Shown: positions 17,422-26,312 of the stretch, piece by piece
Numbering within the stretch: the first letter of the stretch is position 1
Layout of the letters: every line of letters starts with the position of its first letter
Source: JBDTSW01 sp963799815
Lineage (GTDB): Bacteria > Actinomycetota > Thermoleophilia > Solirubrobacterales > 70-9
DNA: 64,000 nt
Assembly: GCA_963799815.1 (NCBI GenBank)
Contig: CAWCYG010000004.1
Coordinates: forward strand, 682,001 to 746,000
Direction of reading: 5' to 3'
Notes under the pieces: generated by a model
Told to the model about the DNA's origin: nothing
What the model saw: the letters and a program-made list of their open reading frames with translations, nothing else
The model's database searches: none
Program-made: the position numbers and the translations under genes

Positions 17422-17955
17422 CTAGGACTGGTTGAAGAAGCCCTTCTCGACGAGGCGGGCCTGCTCCTCGGCGGAGACCTCGACGTTTCGGGGGGTGAGC
17501 AGGAAGGTCTTCTCGGCGACCTTCTGCATGCCGCCGTCGAGGGCGTAGGTGAGGCCTGAGGCGAAGTCGATCAGGCGTTTGGCGAGCTCGCCTTCGGTGG
17601 TCTGGAGGTTCAGGATCACGGGGACGCCCTGCTTGAAGCGGTCGGCGACCTCCTGTGCCTGGTTGAAGGACAGCGGGGTGACCAGGTGGACGCGTACGTC
17701 TCCCCCGTTGCCGACAGAGCGCAGCGGGCGCGTGCGGCCCCCCGGCTCGTCGTCGGCGAAGATGTCATCGATCTCGTCGCGCATGCGGCGGCGCTCGCCG
17801 ATGCGGCTGACCGAGGCCTGGCGAGGCGGGGGCGAGTCGTAGAGCTCGGGGTGGGAGCCGGTCTCGGGCTCGTACGGGTCGCGATCAACGTAGTCGGGAT
17901 CCTCGGCGAGGCCGAAGTAGACGAGGGCGCGGTGCCAGGTGTCGCGGATAGCCAT
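17422..17955 (-). CDS. sepF: Cell division protein SepF
   Basis: Membrane-binding FtsZ anchor of Gram-positive and actinobacterial divisomes. The N-terminal amphipathic region (WHRALVYFGLAEDPDY) is the expected membrane-targeting helix. It is followed by an acidic, disordered linker and then the SepF core with ADRFKQGVPVILNLQ and RLIDFASGLTYALDGGMQKV, ending in a short tail. The length of 177 residues is normal. ftsZ is not nearby, although pgeF and yggS, its usual neighbours, are. The 85 bases up to yggS carry a weak promoter-like GCATACT. Confidence 0.95.
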   Translation of the reverse strand: MAIRDTWHRALVYFGLAEDPDYVDRDPYEPETGSHPELYDSPPPRQASVSRIGERRRMRDEIDDIFADDEPGGRTRPLRSVGNGGDVRVHLVTPLSFNQAQEVADRFKQGVPVILNLQTTEGELAKRLIDFASGLTYALDGGMQKVAEKTFLLTPRNVEVSAEEQARLVEKGFFNQS

Positions 17956-18040
17956 AGGTGGAGCGGTGTTTCGCTTCCCGAGCCGCTTTTCCTCCGCACA
18001 GTATGCCTGGTTGCAACCGCCGTGAACGCCGCTTCCCAGC

Positions 18041-18679
18041 TCAGCGGTAGAGCGTCGTTCCCAGGCGCAGGATCGTCGCGCCCTCGTCGACCGCCACGGT
18101 CCAGTCCTGGCTCGTTCCCATCGAGAGCCGCTCTAAGCCGTGCTCGCCCGCGAGCTCGGCGAGGCGGGCGAAGTAGGGACGGGATTCCTCGGGGTCCTCG
18201 GTGAAAGGCGGCATAATCATGAGGCCCGAGACACGAACGGGGCAGCGTTCGATGAACTCGCCCAGCCCCCCGGGCGTGACTCCGGCCTTGCTGTCCTCGC
18301 CGGCGAGGTTCACCTCCACGAGGACCTCCGTATCGGGGTCTGCGTGGCGCTCCAGCTGCGCCAGGGCGGAGTCGCTCGCGATCGAGTGGATCAGCCGCAC
18401 AGCGGGCAGGATTCGCTTCACCTTGCGGCTCTGGACGTTGCCGATGAAGTCCCAGTCGAATTCCTCCGCCCAGCGCGCCTGTTTTTGCTCGAGGTCCTGC
18501 AACCTGTTCTCCCCGACCAGGGAGATGCCCGCCTCCACCAGAGTGCCCATCTCGTCGAGCGGCACGTACTTGGTGGCCGTCAGGATCTCAACGCCCTCTC
18601 CCGCCCGCTCTCGCACGCGCTCGAGGTTCTCGCGCACGCGGTTCGGGTCGAGGTTCTCGATCAGCTCAGGCATCGCCAC
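18041..18679 (-). CDS. YggS-family pyridoxal phosphate homeostasis protein
   Basis: PLP-binding single-domain TIM-barrel protein involved in vitamin B6 and amino/keto acid homeostasis. The PLP-lysine segment ILTATKYVPLDE, GENRLQDLEQKQ, WDFIGNVQSRKVK and the C-terminal LSMGTSQDWTVAV are characteristic. It has 212 residues if the GTG at 18679 is used. An ATG two codons later (18673) is equally possible. It overlaps the 3' end of pgeF by up to 19 bases. It belongs to the pgeF-yggS-sepF-proC-yggT cluster. Confidence 0.92.
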   Translation of the reverse strand: MAMPELIENLDPNRVRENLERVRERAGEGVEILTATKYVPLDEMGTLVEAGISLVGENRLQDLEQKQARWAEEFDWDFIGNVQSRKVKRILPAVRLIHSIASDSALAQLERHADPDTEVLVEVNLAGEDSKAGVTPGGLGEFIERCPVRVSGLMIMPPFTEDPEESRPYFARLAELAGEHGLERLSMGTSQDWTVAVDEGATILRLGTTLYR

Positions 18680-19404
18680 ACCAATCCTGCCTGGCGACCC
18701 GTCCGCCCGTCGTCGCGGCGATGCGAGAAAAAGAGCTCGGCCTCGCAGCGTGTGCAGAGGCCTGACGCTTCGACCTCCTCAACCCCGCATCCCCCGAGTA
18801 GGCGGCGCGCAACCTCCGTCAGGTCAAGCATATGCCCGTCAGCGACACCGGCTCCCAGGTCCTCGAACTCGGCCAGGACCTCCTCGCCAACCTCATAACA
18901 GCAACGCCCGATGCCGGGCCCGATCGCGGCCGCGGTGGCGCTCACCGCCCTCGCCCCCTTCGCCAGGATCCCACCGGCGAGGCCGCGCCAGCCGCAGTGA
19001 ACCATCGCCACGCCCTCCGGTCCCGAGAGCGCGACAGGAAGGCAGTCCGCGACGAAGACAAGCGGCACCAGCCCGGGGCGATCGGTGACCTGACCATCGA
19101 CGTCGTCGACACGCGGGCCTGGCTCGGCGAACGCGTTCTCGGCCATCGGGCCATCGTGCGCAGCGATCTCGATGGCATGGACCTGGTGACCGACCAGAAC
19201 ATTGCTGGGGTCGAGCTCGAGCGCGCCCATGAGCCGATGGCGGTTCTCGCGCACGAGCGCAGCGTCATCGCCCGTCAGCAGACCGAGGTTGAGGCTCTCG
19301 AACGGCCCGGCGCTTACGCCACCGACGCGCGTGCTGAATGCCGCGTGAGCGCCGGGGAGCTCCGCCTCGAGCCATCTCACCTCCCCTTGAGCCCGCCAGT
19401 TCAC
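18661..19404 (-). CDS. pgeF: Polyphenol oxidase/purine nucleoside phosphorylase family protein (YfiH/PgeF)
   Basis: Laccase-domain family now linked to purine nucleoside phosphorolysis and to correction of peptidoglycan precursor errors. Zinc-ligand motifs FVADCLPVAL and MVHCGWRGLAGG are present, as are HQVHAIE and the IGPGIGRCCYEVG motif. It has 247 residues from a GTG at 19404, which overlaps the upstream cca-type stop as GTGA. Its place before yggS and sepF matches the gram-positive division cluster. Biochemical specificity cannot be read here. Confidence 0.92.
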   Translation of the reverse strand: MNWRAQGEVRWLEAELPGAHAAFSTRVGGVSAGPFESLNLGLLTGDDAALVRENRHRLMGALELDPSNVLVGHQVHAIEIAAHDGPMAENAFAEPGPRVDDVDGQVTDRPGLVPLVFVADCLPVALSGPEGVAMVHCGWRGLAGGILAKGARAVSATAAAIGPGIGRCCYEVGEEVLAEFEDLGAGVADGHMLDLTEVARRLLGGCGVEEVEASGLCTRCEAELFFSHRRDDGRTGRQAGLVWRCLS

Positions 19405-20528
19405 GAGCGTCCTTCGCCCACCGCCGCCAGCGCGACCTCGAGCTCGTCCCGTTGACCCCGAGTCTGGCCCTCCAGCTTGGCGCGCAACGCGGCCCCCAGG
19501 CCGCGCCCCACCGCGGGGCCCTCGGGCACTCCCGCACGAAGCAGATCAGTGCCCGAGATCTCGAGGCGCACCGCCCGCCATTCCAAGACGTAGCGATCGA
19601 GCCAGGCGGCTCCGAGGCCGCGTGCAAGCGCCAGCTCCACGCCCGTGTGGCCCCGAGCTGCCGCTACCGCCTGTGCGGCGCCCTCCGGACGCTGCGAAGC
19701 CAGCCCGCGTGCCCGCTCCAGCCGGCCGCGTATGACCACCATCAGCGCGTCACCGAACGTCGCGATCTGACTCCACGGCGGGGCGCGCAGCAGCTCGCTC
19801 ACGGCGCCGACCAGCTCGAGCGCGCCGGCGCCGATCGCCAGCAGCCCCCAGGCGGCCACGAGCTCGAGGCCGCGGACCGGGTCGTCCTCGCTCGCGATCC
19901 TGCGCAGCTCCGCCTCGACGCGTTCGGACGAGACCGTCTCGAGATCCGCCTCCGAGAGCAGGGTCGCGGTGCCGGGGTCGAGCGACAGCTCAAGCCGGGC
20001 CGCGTAGCGAGCGGCCCGCAGAGCGCGAGTGGGGTCGTCCTCGAAGGAGGCCGGGTGCAGCACGCGGATGATTCCCCCGGCCAGGTCGCGAACGCCATCG
20101 TGAGGATCGATCAACTCCGCCGCCCCGGCCAGCGGCATCGCCATCGCATTGATCGTGAAGTCCCGTCGCGCGAGATCCTCGGCCAAGCTGCCCTGCCGGA
20201 CGTCCGGCAGGGCGCCCGGACGGGAGTAACTCTCAGCGCGAGCGCTCGCAAGGTCCACCGCGCGCCCGTCCACGCGCACGGTTGCGGTCCCAAAGCGCTC
20301 GTGCACGGTCACGCCTTCGGCGATTCGCCGAGCCAGCGCCACCGCGTCCCCCTCGACGACGAGGTCCACGTCGGCTCGCTCGCGCCCGAGGAGCAGATCT
20401 CGCACAGCGCCGCCGACGAGGTACACACGCTCCTCGCGAGCGGCCTCGCGCACGCGAGCGACGCCGTGCAAGTCGCCGAGCCGCGCGTGGAGCGCGTCGA
20501 TGTCGCTGTCGGTCGGGGGAAGGCTCAA
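19401..20528 (-). CDS. CCA tRNA nucleotidyltransferase / poly(A) polymerase family protein
   Basis: Class II nucleotidyltransferase, probably adding or repairing tRNA 3' CCA. Head-domain motifs are VYLVGGAVRDLLLG, the catalytic pair ADVDLVVEG, RRDFTINAMAMPL, DPHDGVRDLAGGIIRVLH and FEDDPTRALRAARY. I start it at a TTG at 20528, because AGGAG stands 8 bases before it and no ATG precedes the conserved domain. That gives 375 residues. The C-terminal region is short and shows no HD phosphohydrolase motif. A separate A-adding/CC-adding split cannot be excluded. It diverges from the beta-propeller gene with only 46 bases between. Confidence 0.88.
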   Translation of the reverse strand: MSLPPTDSDIDALHARLGDLHGVARVREAAREERVYLVGGAVRDLLLGRERADVDLVVEGDAVALARRIAEGVTVHERFGTATVRVDGRAVDLASARAESYSRPGALPDVRQGSLAEDLARRDFTINAMAMPLAGAAELIDPHDGVRDLAGGIIRVLHPASFEDDPTRALRAARYAARLELSLDPGTATLLSEADLETVSSERVEAELRRIASEDDPVRGLELVAAWGLLAIGAGALELVGAVSELLRAPPWSQIATFGDALMVVIRGRLERARGLASQRPEGAAQAVAAARGHTGVELALARGLGAAWLDRYVLEWRAVRLEISGTDLLRAGVPEGPAVGRGLGAALRAKLEGQTRGQRDELEVALAAVGEGRS

Positions 20529-20574
20529 ACCGGATCTCCTGCGGGGCTCCCCCCTACCATGACGGGCTTCGCGG

Positions 20575-21975
20575 ATGGGCCGAGTCCTCAACATCTGGCG
20601 GGGTTGGAGCACCAAGCAGCGCGTCGCGCTCGTGGGCGGCGTGGTTGCCGTGCTAGCGGGCGGGGCCGTGGCCGCGTATGTGGTCCTCAAACGCGACTCC
20701 GATGTCGCCTGTCCTCCTCCTTGCGAGCTCGAGGCCCAGCCGAGGCAGGAGCTCGAGCCCAAGAAAACGCTCCAGCCCGTCGATTGGCCGGTCTACGGAT
20801 ACACCGACCAGCGCACGCGCTACTTCCCGACCGACCGCGTGAAGCCGCCATACCGATCCTCGGTGTGGAGCACACAGCTGGGCAAGCTCCTCGAGTTCTC
20901 ACCCGTGATCGCGAAGGGGAATCTGTTCCTGACCGACAAATCCGCCTTGGTCTACTCGATGGACGCGTCGACCGGCAAGATGAACTGGAAGCGAAAGGTC
21001 GGGTCGTTGAGCGCTGCCTCGCCGGCGTTCGAGGACGGCCGCCTGTTCGTCGTCACGCTCGCGCCCGGCGACGTCCAGGCGCTCGACCCCAAGACGGGCA
21101 AGGTCCTCTGGGAGCGAGACCTGGGCGCGCGCAGCGAAACCTCTCCCCTCGTATACGGCGACAAGGTGATCGTGGGCAACGAGTCCGGAACCGTGTTTGG
21201 ACTGAACGTCAGGAACGGTGAGATCGAATGGACCGTGGACAGCGCTGGCGAGGTGAAGGGGGGCGTCGCCCTGGAGGGGGGGAACGTCTACTTCGGCAAC
21301 TACGCCGGCGAGGTCTTCTCGGTGAAGGCCGCAGATGGTGACGTCCGCTGGCAGACCGGGACGCAAGGCTCGAGCTTCGGTCGGGCCGGCCGCATCTACT
21401 CTACGCCCGCGGTGGGCTACGGCCGCGTTTACGTCGGCAGCATCGACGGACGGGTCTATTCCTTCGACCAAGACGACGGCTCGCTCGCGTGGAGCCAATC
21501 CACGGGCGCCGAGGTCTATCCGGGACCGGCGCTGGCCGAGGCGCCCGGAGCCCCGCCCACCGTTTACGTCGGCTCGGCCGATAAGTACTTCTACGCTCTC
21601 GATGCCGAGACCGGCTCCGTCCGCTGGAAGCAGTTCACCGGTGGAATCATCCTAGGCGCGGCCAGCGTCATCGGCGGCGTCGCGTACGTGGGAGTGATCG
21701 GGCCCCAGAACGGCACGATCGGTTACGACGCCGACAACGGCGAGCGGGTGTATGAGAACGAGCTCGGGGAATACAACCCGGCCGTCACCGACGGCAAACG
21801 GCTCTACATCACGGGCTACTCGGGCATCCGAGCTTTCCTACCGGACTTCCCAGGCAAGCAGAAGGGCAAGAAGGGCAACCACAAGCCGAAGTCGTCGAAG
21901 GAAGAGGGAGGCGGCGAGGACAAGCCCGCCGGCGGGTCCGGGCAGGACGGGCCAGGGGGCGGGGGCGCCGGCTAG
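20575..21975 (+). CDS. Membrane-anchored PQQ-like beta-propeller protein
   Basis: A 466-residue protein. A short cytoplasmic N-terminus is followed by one transmembrane helix at about residues 18-38 (VALVGGVVAVLAGGAVAAYV), a Pro/Glu linker with two Cys, and a repeat region of seven or so blades with the AxDxxTGxxxW-type pattern (MDASTGKMNWKRKVG, LDPKTGKVLWERDLG, LDAETGSVRWKQ). This is the fold of BamB and PQQ dehydrogenases, but residues that would bind PQQ are not evident. A scaffold or surface role is more likely. The C-terminus is a Lys/Gly-rich disordered tail. Its end overlaps hisF by 4 bases, tail to tail. Confidence 0.85.
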   Translation: MGRVLNIWRGWSTKQRVALVGGVVAVLAGGAVAAYVVLKRDSDVACPPPCELEAQPRQELEPKKTLQPVDWPVYGYTDQRTRYFPTDRVKPPYRSSVWSTQLGKLLEFSPVIAKGNLFLTDKSALVYSMDASTGKMNWKRKVGSLSAASPAFEDGRLFVVTLAPGDVQALDPKTGKVLWERDLGARSETSPLVYGDKVIVGNESGTVFGLNVRNGEIEWTVDSAGEVKGGVALEGGNVYFGNYAGEVFSVKAADGDVRWQTGTQGSSFGRAGRIYSTPAVGYGRVYVGSIDGRVYSFDQDDGSLAWSQSTGAEVYPGPALAEAPGAPPTVYVGSADKYFYALDAETGSVRWKQFTGGIILGAASVIGGVAYVGVIGPQNGTIGYDADNGERVYENELGEYNPAVTDGKRLYITGYSGIRAFLPDFPGKQKGKKGNHKPKSSKEEGGGEDKPAGGSGQDGPGGGGAG

Positions 21976-22733
21976 AGCCGGACGGGAACCCCGGCATCGC
22001 GGAGGTGTTCCTTCGCCTCCCTGACGGTGTGCTGGCCGTAGTGGAAGATCGAGGCACACAGGACGGCATCGGCGCGGCCGTCGATCACGCCCTCCGAGAG
22101 GTGGCGAAGCTCGCCCGCCCCCCCTGAGGCGATCACGGGGATGCCGACCGCGTCGGCGACGGTCCGCGTCAGCTCGAGGTCATAGCCGTCCGTCGTCCCG
22201 TCTCGGTCCATGCTCGTCAACAGGATCTCCCCCGCTCCGCGCTCGGCGGCCTCGCGTGCCCAGGCGACGGCCTCGCGGCCCTCGACCGGGGTGCGGCCTC
22301 CGTTTACGTAGACGCCGTAGCGCCCGGAGCCCAGCTGTTTCGCGTCGATCGCGACGACGACGCATTGCGCGCCGAAGACCTCGGCCAGCTCCCCGATCAG
22401 CTCGGGGCGTGCCAGCGCCGCCGAGTTCACCGAGATCTTGTCCGCGCCGGCATCGAGGACCGCCTGTGCGTCGGCCACCGAACGGATGCCGCCACCGATC
22501 ACGAACGGGATAAAGACCTGATCGGCGGCGTGCCGGGCGAGCTCCACGATGGTCTCGCGCTGATCATGCGAGGCGGTGATGTCTAAAAAGACGATCTCAT
22601 CCGCACCCTCCGCGTCGTAGCGGGCAGCCAGCTCAACGGGATCGCCCGCGTCGCGCAGATCGACGAACCTCGTCCCCTTGACGACCCTCCCCGCCTCGAC
22701 GTCCAGGCAGGGGATGACGCGCTTGAGCGCCAC
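21972..22733 (-). CDS. hisF: Imidazole glycerol phosphate synthase cyclase subunit
   Basis: TIM-barrel cyclase that works with HisH to make IGP and AICAR. Motifs: KRVIPCLDVEAGRVVKGT, FLDITASHDQRET, VIGGGIRSVADAQ with the catalytic Asp region, KISVNSAAL, TSMDRDGTTDGYD and VIASGGAGELRHL. It has 253 residues, starting at a GTG at 22733. It follows a small unknown gene in the his operon and is the last his gene. Confidence 0.96.
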   Translation of the reverse strand: MALKRVIPCLDVEAGRVVKGTRFVDLRDAGDPVELAARYDAEGADEIVFLDITASHDQRETIVELARHAADQVFIPFVIGGGIRSVADAQAVLDAGADKISVNSAALARPELIGELAEVFGAQCVVVAIDAKQLGSGRYGVYVNGGRTPVEGREAVAWAREAAERGAGEILLTSMDRDGTTDGYDLELTRTVADAVGIPVIASGGAGELRHLSEGVIDGRADAVLCASIFHYGQHTVREAKEHLRDAGVPVRL

Positions 22734-22738
22734 GGTCG

Positions 22739-22987
22739 CTACTTCTTGCGGCCGAGGCCGCCGCGCATGTGACCGAAGGCGGTACGGCCGAAGGCTCCGG
22801 GCTCGAGCTTTCGTACCAAGCGCAGCATCTCCTCGCGCTCGTTCGCAGAGAGGTTCGTGCGAGGCCGTCCCTTCGACTTGGCGACGATCTTGCCGAGGCG
22901 GCGCCGCTCGTCGGCCTCGAGCAGCTGCATGTGCCGCCGCGCCAGGATGGCGATCTGGGCCACCGCGAGGACTCGAAGCCAGAACAT
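22739..22987 (-). CDS. Small basic protein of unknown function in the his operon
   Basis: An 82-residue protein with a hydrophobic N-terminus (FWLRVLAVAQIAILA), then LLEADERRRLGKIVAKSKGR, NLSANEREEMLRLVRKLEPG and a basic Gly-rich end. It sits between hisA and hisF, 5 bases before the hisF GTG and 31 after hisA, in the same direction, so it is cotranscribed. The RRLxxLVxKSKGRxxNLSxxER-type pattern looks conserved rather than random, but I do not recognise a named family. Membrane association or RNA/DNA binding through the basic part is possible. Confidence 0.75.
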   Translation of the reverse strand: MFWLRVLAVAQIAILARRHMQLLEADERRRLGKIVAKSKGRPRTNLSANEREEMLRLVRKLEPGAFGRTAFGHMRGGLGRKK

Positions 22988-23018
22988 CGTTCGAGGCTAG
23001 CGCAGCGCGGTGTGGCCC

Positions 23019-23753
23019 TCAGGCGCGGAGCGCCGCCTCTCCCTCGGCGACGGTAAAGCGACCTTCATAAAGGGCCCTGCCGACGATGACACCCTCCACC
23101 GCCGGGAGTGAAAGCGCCGCAAGCGCTCTGAGGTGCTCAAGCGTGCCGATGCCGCCGGAGTAAAGGAGCATCGCACCGCAGGCGCCCGCGGCAGCGCTCG
23201 CCCGCTGGAGTGCGTCGAGCCCGGGGCCACCCAGCGTGCCATCGACCTCGACCGGCGTGAAGACGAACCGCTGCGCTCCGCGGCGGGCGAGCTCTGAGAT
23301 CAATCGCTCGACAGCCATCGTCGAAGCACGCTCCCAGCCTTCCACGGCGACCTTGCCCGCCCGAGCATCGGCCGCCACGACGATGCGCTCGCCGTGCTCG
23401 TCGATCAATGCCTCCACCAGAGCCGGGTCCTCGAGCGCCGCGGTGCCGAGCACGGCGCGGTCGGCGCCGGCGTCGAGCGCCGCGGCGACGCTGTCCGCGT
23501 TCCGCAGGCCGCCGCCCACTTGCACGGGAACGCCGCTCGCGGCGGCGATGCGCTCGATGTGCTTGAGGTTGGCGGGCAGTCCTGAGCGCGCGCCGTCGAG
23601 GTCGACGACGTGCAGGCGCTTCGCACCCTGCTCCACCCAGCGGGTAGCCGCGGCGAGCGGATCCGCGTCGAAGGTGGTCTCGCGCGAGTAGTCCCCCTGC
23701 TCGAGACGCACGGCGCGTCCGTCGCGGATGTCGATTGCCGGGAGCAGGTACAA
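23019..23753 (-). CDS. hisA: Phosphoribosyl isomerase HisA (possibly PriA-like)
   Basis: Isomerises ProFAR to PRFAR in histidine synthesis. LLPAIDIRDGRAVRLEQGDY carries the catalytic first Asp. VQVGGGLRNADSV, VVAADARAGKVAVEGWE and LLYSGGIGTLEHL follow. It has 244 residues from a TTG at 23753, just after the hisH stop. In many actinobacteria this enzyme is bifunctional PriA, also serving tryptophan synthesis. Sequence by eye does not settle that. Confidence 0.94.
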   Translation of the reverse strand: MYLLPAIDIRDGRAVRLEQGDYSRETTFDADPLAAATRWVEQGAKRLHVVDLDGARSGLPANLKHIERIAAASGVPVQVGGGLRNADSVAAALDAGADRAVLGTAALEDPALVEALIDEHGERIVVAADARAGKVAVEGWERASTMAVERLISELARRGAQRFVFTPVEVDGTLGGPGLDALQRASAAAGACGAMLLYSGGIGTLEHLRALAALSLPAVEGVIVGRALYEGRFTVAEGEAALRA

Positions 23754-23756
23754 GGG

Positions 23757-24395
23757 CTACTTGGCTGCGGTGACCGGAGCGCAGGAGTCCACGAAGCTCC
23801 GCAGGATCTCAAGGCCGGCGCGCCCCGACTTCTCGGGATGGAACTGCGCGCCCATGACGCGATCTCGTTCGACCACGGCGGCGAATCGCTCGCCCCACTC
23901 CGCCGTCCCGGTGATCACCCCGCCTACCGCCGGGCGGGCCGCGAACGAGTGCACGAAATAGAACGGGGTCGCACTCCCCTCCCCTGGCTTGCCGGCCAGC
24001 ACCGAGGGGCGCTCCCACCGCACCGGCTCCCAGCCCATGTGGGGGATCTTTAAGCCCGGAGCATCGAGTTCTGTCACCGGGCCCTCCAGCAGGCCGAGCC
24101 CCTCGGCATCCTCGTTCTCGGTCGAAGATTCGAACAGGAGCTGCATCCCTAGGCAGATGCCGAGGAGCGGTCGCCCGTCCGCGGCCCAGTCGTGGGCGAG
24201 GGCGTCGAACCCGCGGGCGCGAACTCGCCTCATCGCCTCGGGAAAGGCGCCAACGCCGGGCAGGATGATGCCGTCGGCGCCTGCGACCGCGTCGGGGTCC
24301 GTAACGCGGTCGACCTGTGCGCCCACCCGCTCGAGCGCCTTCTCGGCGGAGCGGAGGTTGCCCATCCCGTAGTCGAGAAGCGCGATCCGGGTCAC
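23757..24395 (-). CDS. hisH: Imidazole glycerol phosphate synthase glutaminase subunit
   Basis: Class I glutamine amidotransferase that feeds ammonia to HisF. The nucleophile motif PLLGICLGMQLLFE, the N-terminal ALLDYGMGNLRS, the oxyanion region ILPGVGAF and the His-Glu part QFHPEKSG are present. The 212-residue frame starts at a GTG at 24395, overlapping the hisB stop as GTGA. The longer upstream frame is a shadow of hisB. Confidence 0.95.
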   Translation of the reverse strand: MTRIALLDYGMGNLRSAEKALERVGAQVDRVTDPDAVAGADGIILPGVGAFPEAMRRVRARGFDALAHDWAADGRPLLGICLGMQLLFESSTENEDAEGLGLLEGPVTELDAPGLKIPHMGWEPVRWERPSVLAGKPGEGSATPFYFVHSFAARPAVGGVITGTAEWGERFAAVVERDRVMGAQFHPEKSGRAGLEILRSFVDSCAPVTAAK

Positions 24396-24982
24396 TCGGT
24401 GAGGGTCCCCTTGGTGGAGGGCACTCCCTCTGAGCTCGGGTCGATCGAGACCGCCTCGCGCAGGGCGCCGGCGAAGGCCTTGAAGGTGGCCTCGATCAGA
24501 TGGTGCGTGTTGGACCCGTACCGGGTGCCCAGATGCAAGGTCAGCTTCGCGTTCGAGGCGACGGCTCGGAAGAACTCCTCGGTGAGCTCGGTCTCGAATC
24601 CCGCGATCGTGACCTTCGGGATCGCCGCGCTCCACACAAGCAGCGGCCTGCCCGAGAGATCGATCGCGCACTCGCCGAGCGCCTCGTCCATCGGCACCGC
24701 CGCGTATGCCCATCGGCGGATTCGGGCACGATCGGCCAGCGCCGAATCCAGCGCCTGGCCAAGCGCGATGCCGACGTCCTCCACTGTGTGGTGGGCTCCA
24801 GTCTCGAGGTCGCCATCGGCGGCCACCCGCAGCCCCAGCCGGCCGTGGCGGCCGAGCAGCTCGAGCATGTGGTCGAAGAAGCCGACGCCCGTGTGCACGT
24901 CGACCTCCCCCCCATCGAGGTCGAGGGCAAGCTTGACCTGCGTTTCCCCGGTGCTTCGGCTGATCTCTGCGGTTCGGGTCAT
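24392..24982 (-). CDS. hisB: Imidazoleglycerol-phosphate dehydratase
   Basis: Manganese enzyme that dehydrates IGP to imidazole acetol phosphate. The N-terminal RTAEISRSTGETQVKL, GVGFFDHMLELLGRHG, the metal-binding TGAHHTVEDVGIALGQA and the C-terminal SNTHHLIEATFKAFA are all present. I use the ATG at 24982 (MTRTAEI), giving 196 residues. It is the monofunctional HisB, without the phosphatase domain of enterobacteria. It is 37 bases after hisD. Confidence 0.96.
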   Translation of the reverse strand: MTRTAEISRSTGETQVKLALDLDGGEVDVHTGVGFFDHMLELLGRHGRLGLRVAADGDLETGAHHTVEDVGIALGQALDSALADRARIRRWAYAAVPMDEALGECAIDLSGRPLLVWSAAIPKVTIAGFETELTEEFFRAVASNAKLTLHLGTRYGSNTHHLIEATFKAFAGALREAVSIDPSSEGVPSTKGTLTE

Positions 24983-25019
24983 GGTCTTGAGAATCGCTGC
25001 AAATCGGCAGTTTCGCCGA

Positions 25020-26312
25020 TCATCGCTCGGTCCGCGCCTCAGCTGACTCCGCGTGCACGTCGAATCCCTCAGCACGAGCCATGGCGGCCACGCGCGGCGC
25101 GAGGCCCACGGCGGCAGCCGGCGGGATCTCGATCACGGCCGTGCGGCTCTGAAACGTCCGCACGCCGAGAGGGCTCGAGAAGCGCGCGGCGCCGCCGGTG
25201 GGCAGGACGTGGTTCGAGCCGGCGGCGTAGTCGCCGAACGCCACGGCTCCGAGCGGACCGAAAAAGACGCTGCCGGCGATGCGATCGCGGGCGAGCTGCT
25301 CGTCGGCAAGCTCGAGGGCAAGCTCCAAGTGCTCGGGGGCGATGCCATCCGCGAGCTCGATCGCCGCACCGAGGTCTGGGGTCTCCACCAGCGCGACCTC
25401 GCTTGCCGCGACCGTGCGCCGCTCAGCCCGGAGCGCTATCAGCTCGGCTTCGACCCGATCCAGGACCTCGCGGTCAGCCGCGATCGCCACGAGCAGGCCA
25501 TCTGGGCCATGCTCGCCCTGAGCCAGCAGGTCCAGCGCGAGGCAGCGGTGGTCGGCGTCGTCGTCCGCAACCACGACCAGCTCGCTCGGGCCCGCGATGC
25601 CATCGACGCCCACCTCGCCGAAGACGAGTCGCTTCGCAGCGTTTACGTACCTGTTGCCGGGGCCGGCGATCACATCGACCCGCTCGATCGTCTCCGTGCC
25701 GTATGCCAGCGCCGCGATCGCTTGGGCCCCGCCAAGCGCATAGACCTCCTCGACACCCGCGATCGCACATGCCGCGAGCGTCGCCGGGTGGACTCGACCA
25801 TCGGCTGATGGCGGTGATGCCACCGCCACCCTGCCCACCCCGGCCACCCGCGCCGGAACACAGCCCATGAGCACCGACGACGGGTAGGCGGCTCGGCCGC
25901 CGGGCGCGTAGATGCCGGCGCTGCGCACGGCTCGCGCCCCCAGCGACACGGTCTGCCCCTGGGGGAGCTCCGCCGCCACATCCCCGGTCGCCTCGAGCTC
26001 GGCGCGCGCGACATTCTGGATGTTCCGCGCGGCGACCTCGAGCGCCCCGACGAGCTCCGCACTGACCTCGTCGCGAGCGGCCGCGATCGCGGCTGGGTCC
26101 ACTCGCAGCTCAATCGCGTCGGAATCGAGGTCGGTGGCGTCGAGGCGTGCGCAGAGCTGGCGCAGGGCCGGGTCGCCGTGCTCGCGCACTTGAGCGACGA
26201 TCGCCGCGCTCTGCGCGCTGCATTCGTCGTCGCCTACGGCCGGTCTGTGGCGCAATCGAGCCACCTCGCCGGCGAGGCGCCTCCCATCCCATCTTGAGCG
26301 GACGACCTTCAT
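25020..26312 (-). CDS. hisD: Histidinol dehydrogenase
   Basis: Zinc enzyme that carries out the last two oxidation steps of histidine synthesis with NAD. Motifs include YAPGGRAAYPSSVLMG, AGPGNRYVNAAKRLVFG, GIAGPSELVVVADD, AQGEHGPDG, FFGPLGAVAFGDYAAGSNH and VLPTGGAARF. It has 430 residues. Its stop lies 37 bases before hisB and its ATG overlaps the hisG stop by 4 bases. Confidence 0.96.
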   Translation of the reverse strand: MKVVRSRWDGRRLAGEVARLRHRPAVGDDECSAQSAAIVAQVREHGDPALRQLCARLDATDLDSDAIELRVDPAAIAAARDEVSAELVGALEVAARNIQNVARAELEATGDVAAELPQGQTVSLGARAVRSAGIYAPGGRAAYPSSVLMGCVPARVAGVGRVAVASPPSADGRVHPATLAACAIAGVEEVYALGGAQAIAALAYGTETIERVDVIAGPGNRYVNAAKRLVFGEVGVDGIAGPSELVVVADDDADHRCLALDLLAQGEHGPDGLLVAIAADREVLDRVEAELIALRAERRTVAASEVALVETPDLGAAIELADGIAPEHLELALELADEQLARDRIAGSVFFGPLGAVAFGDYAAGSNHVLPTGGAARFSSPLGVRTFQSRTAVIEIPPAAAVGLAPRVAAMARAEGFDVHAESAEARTER

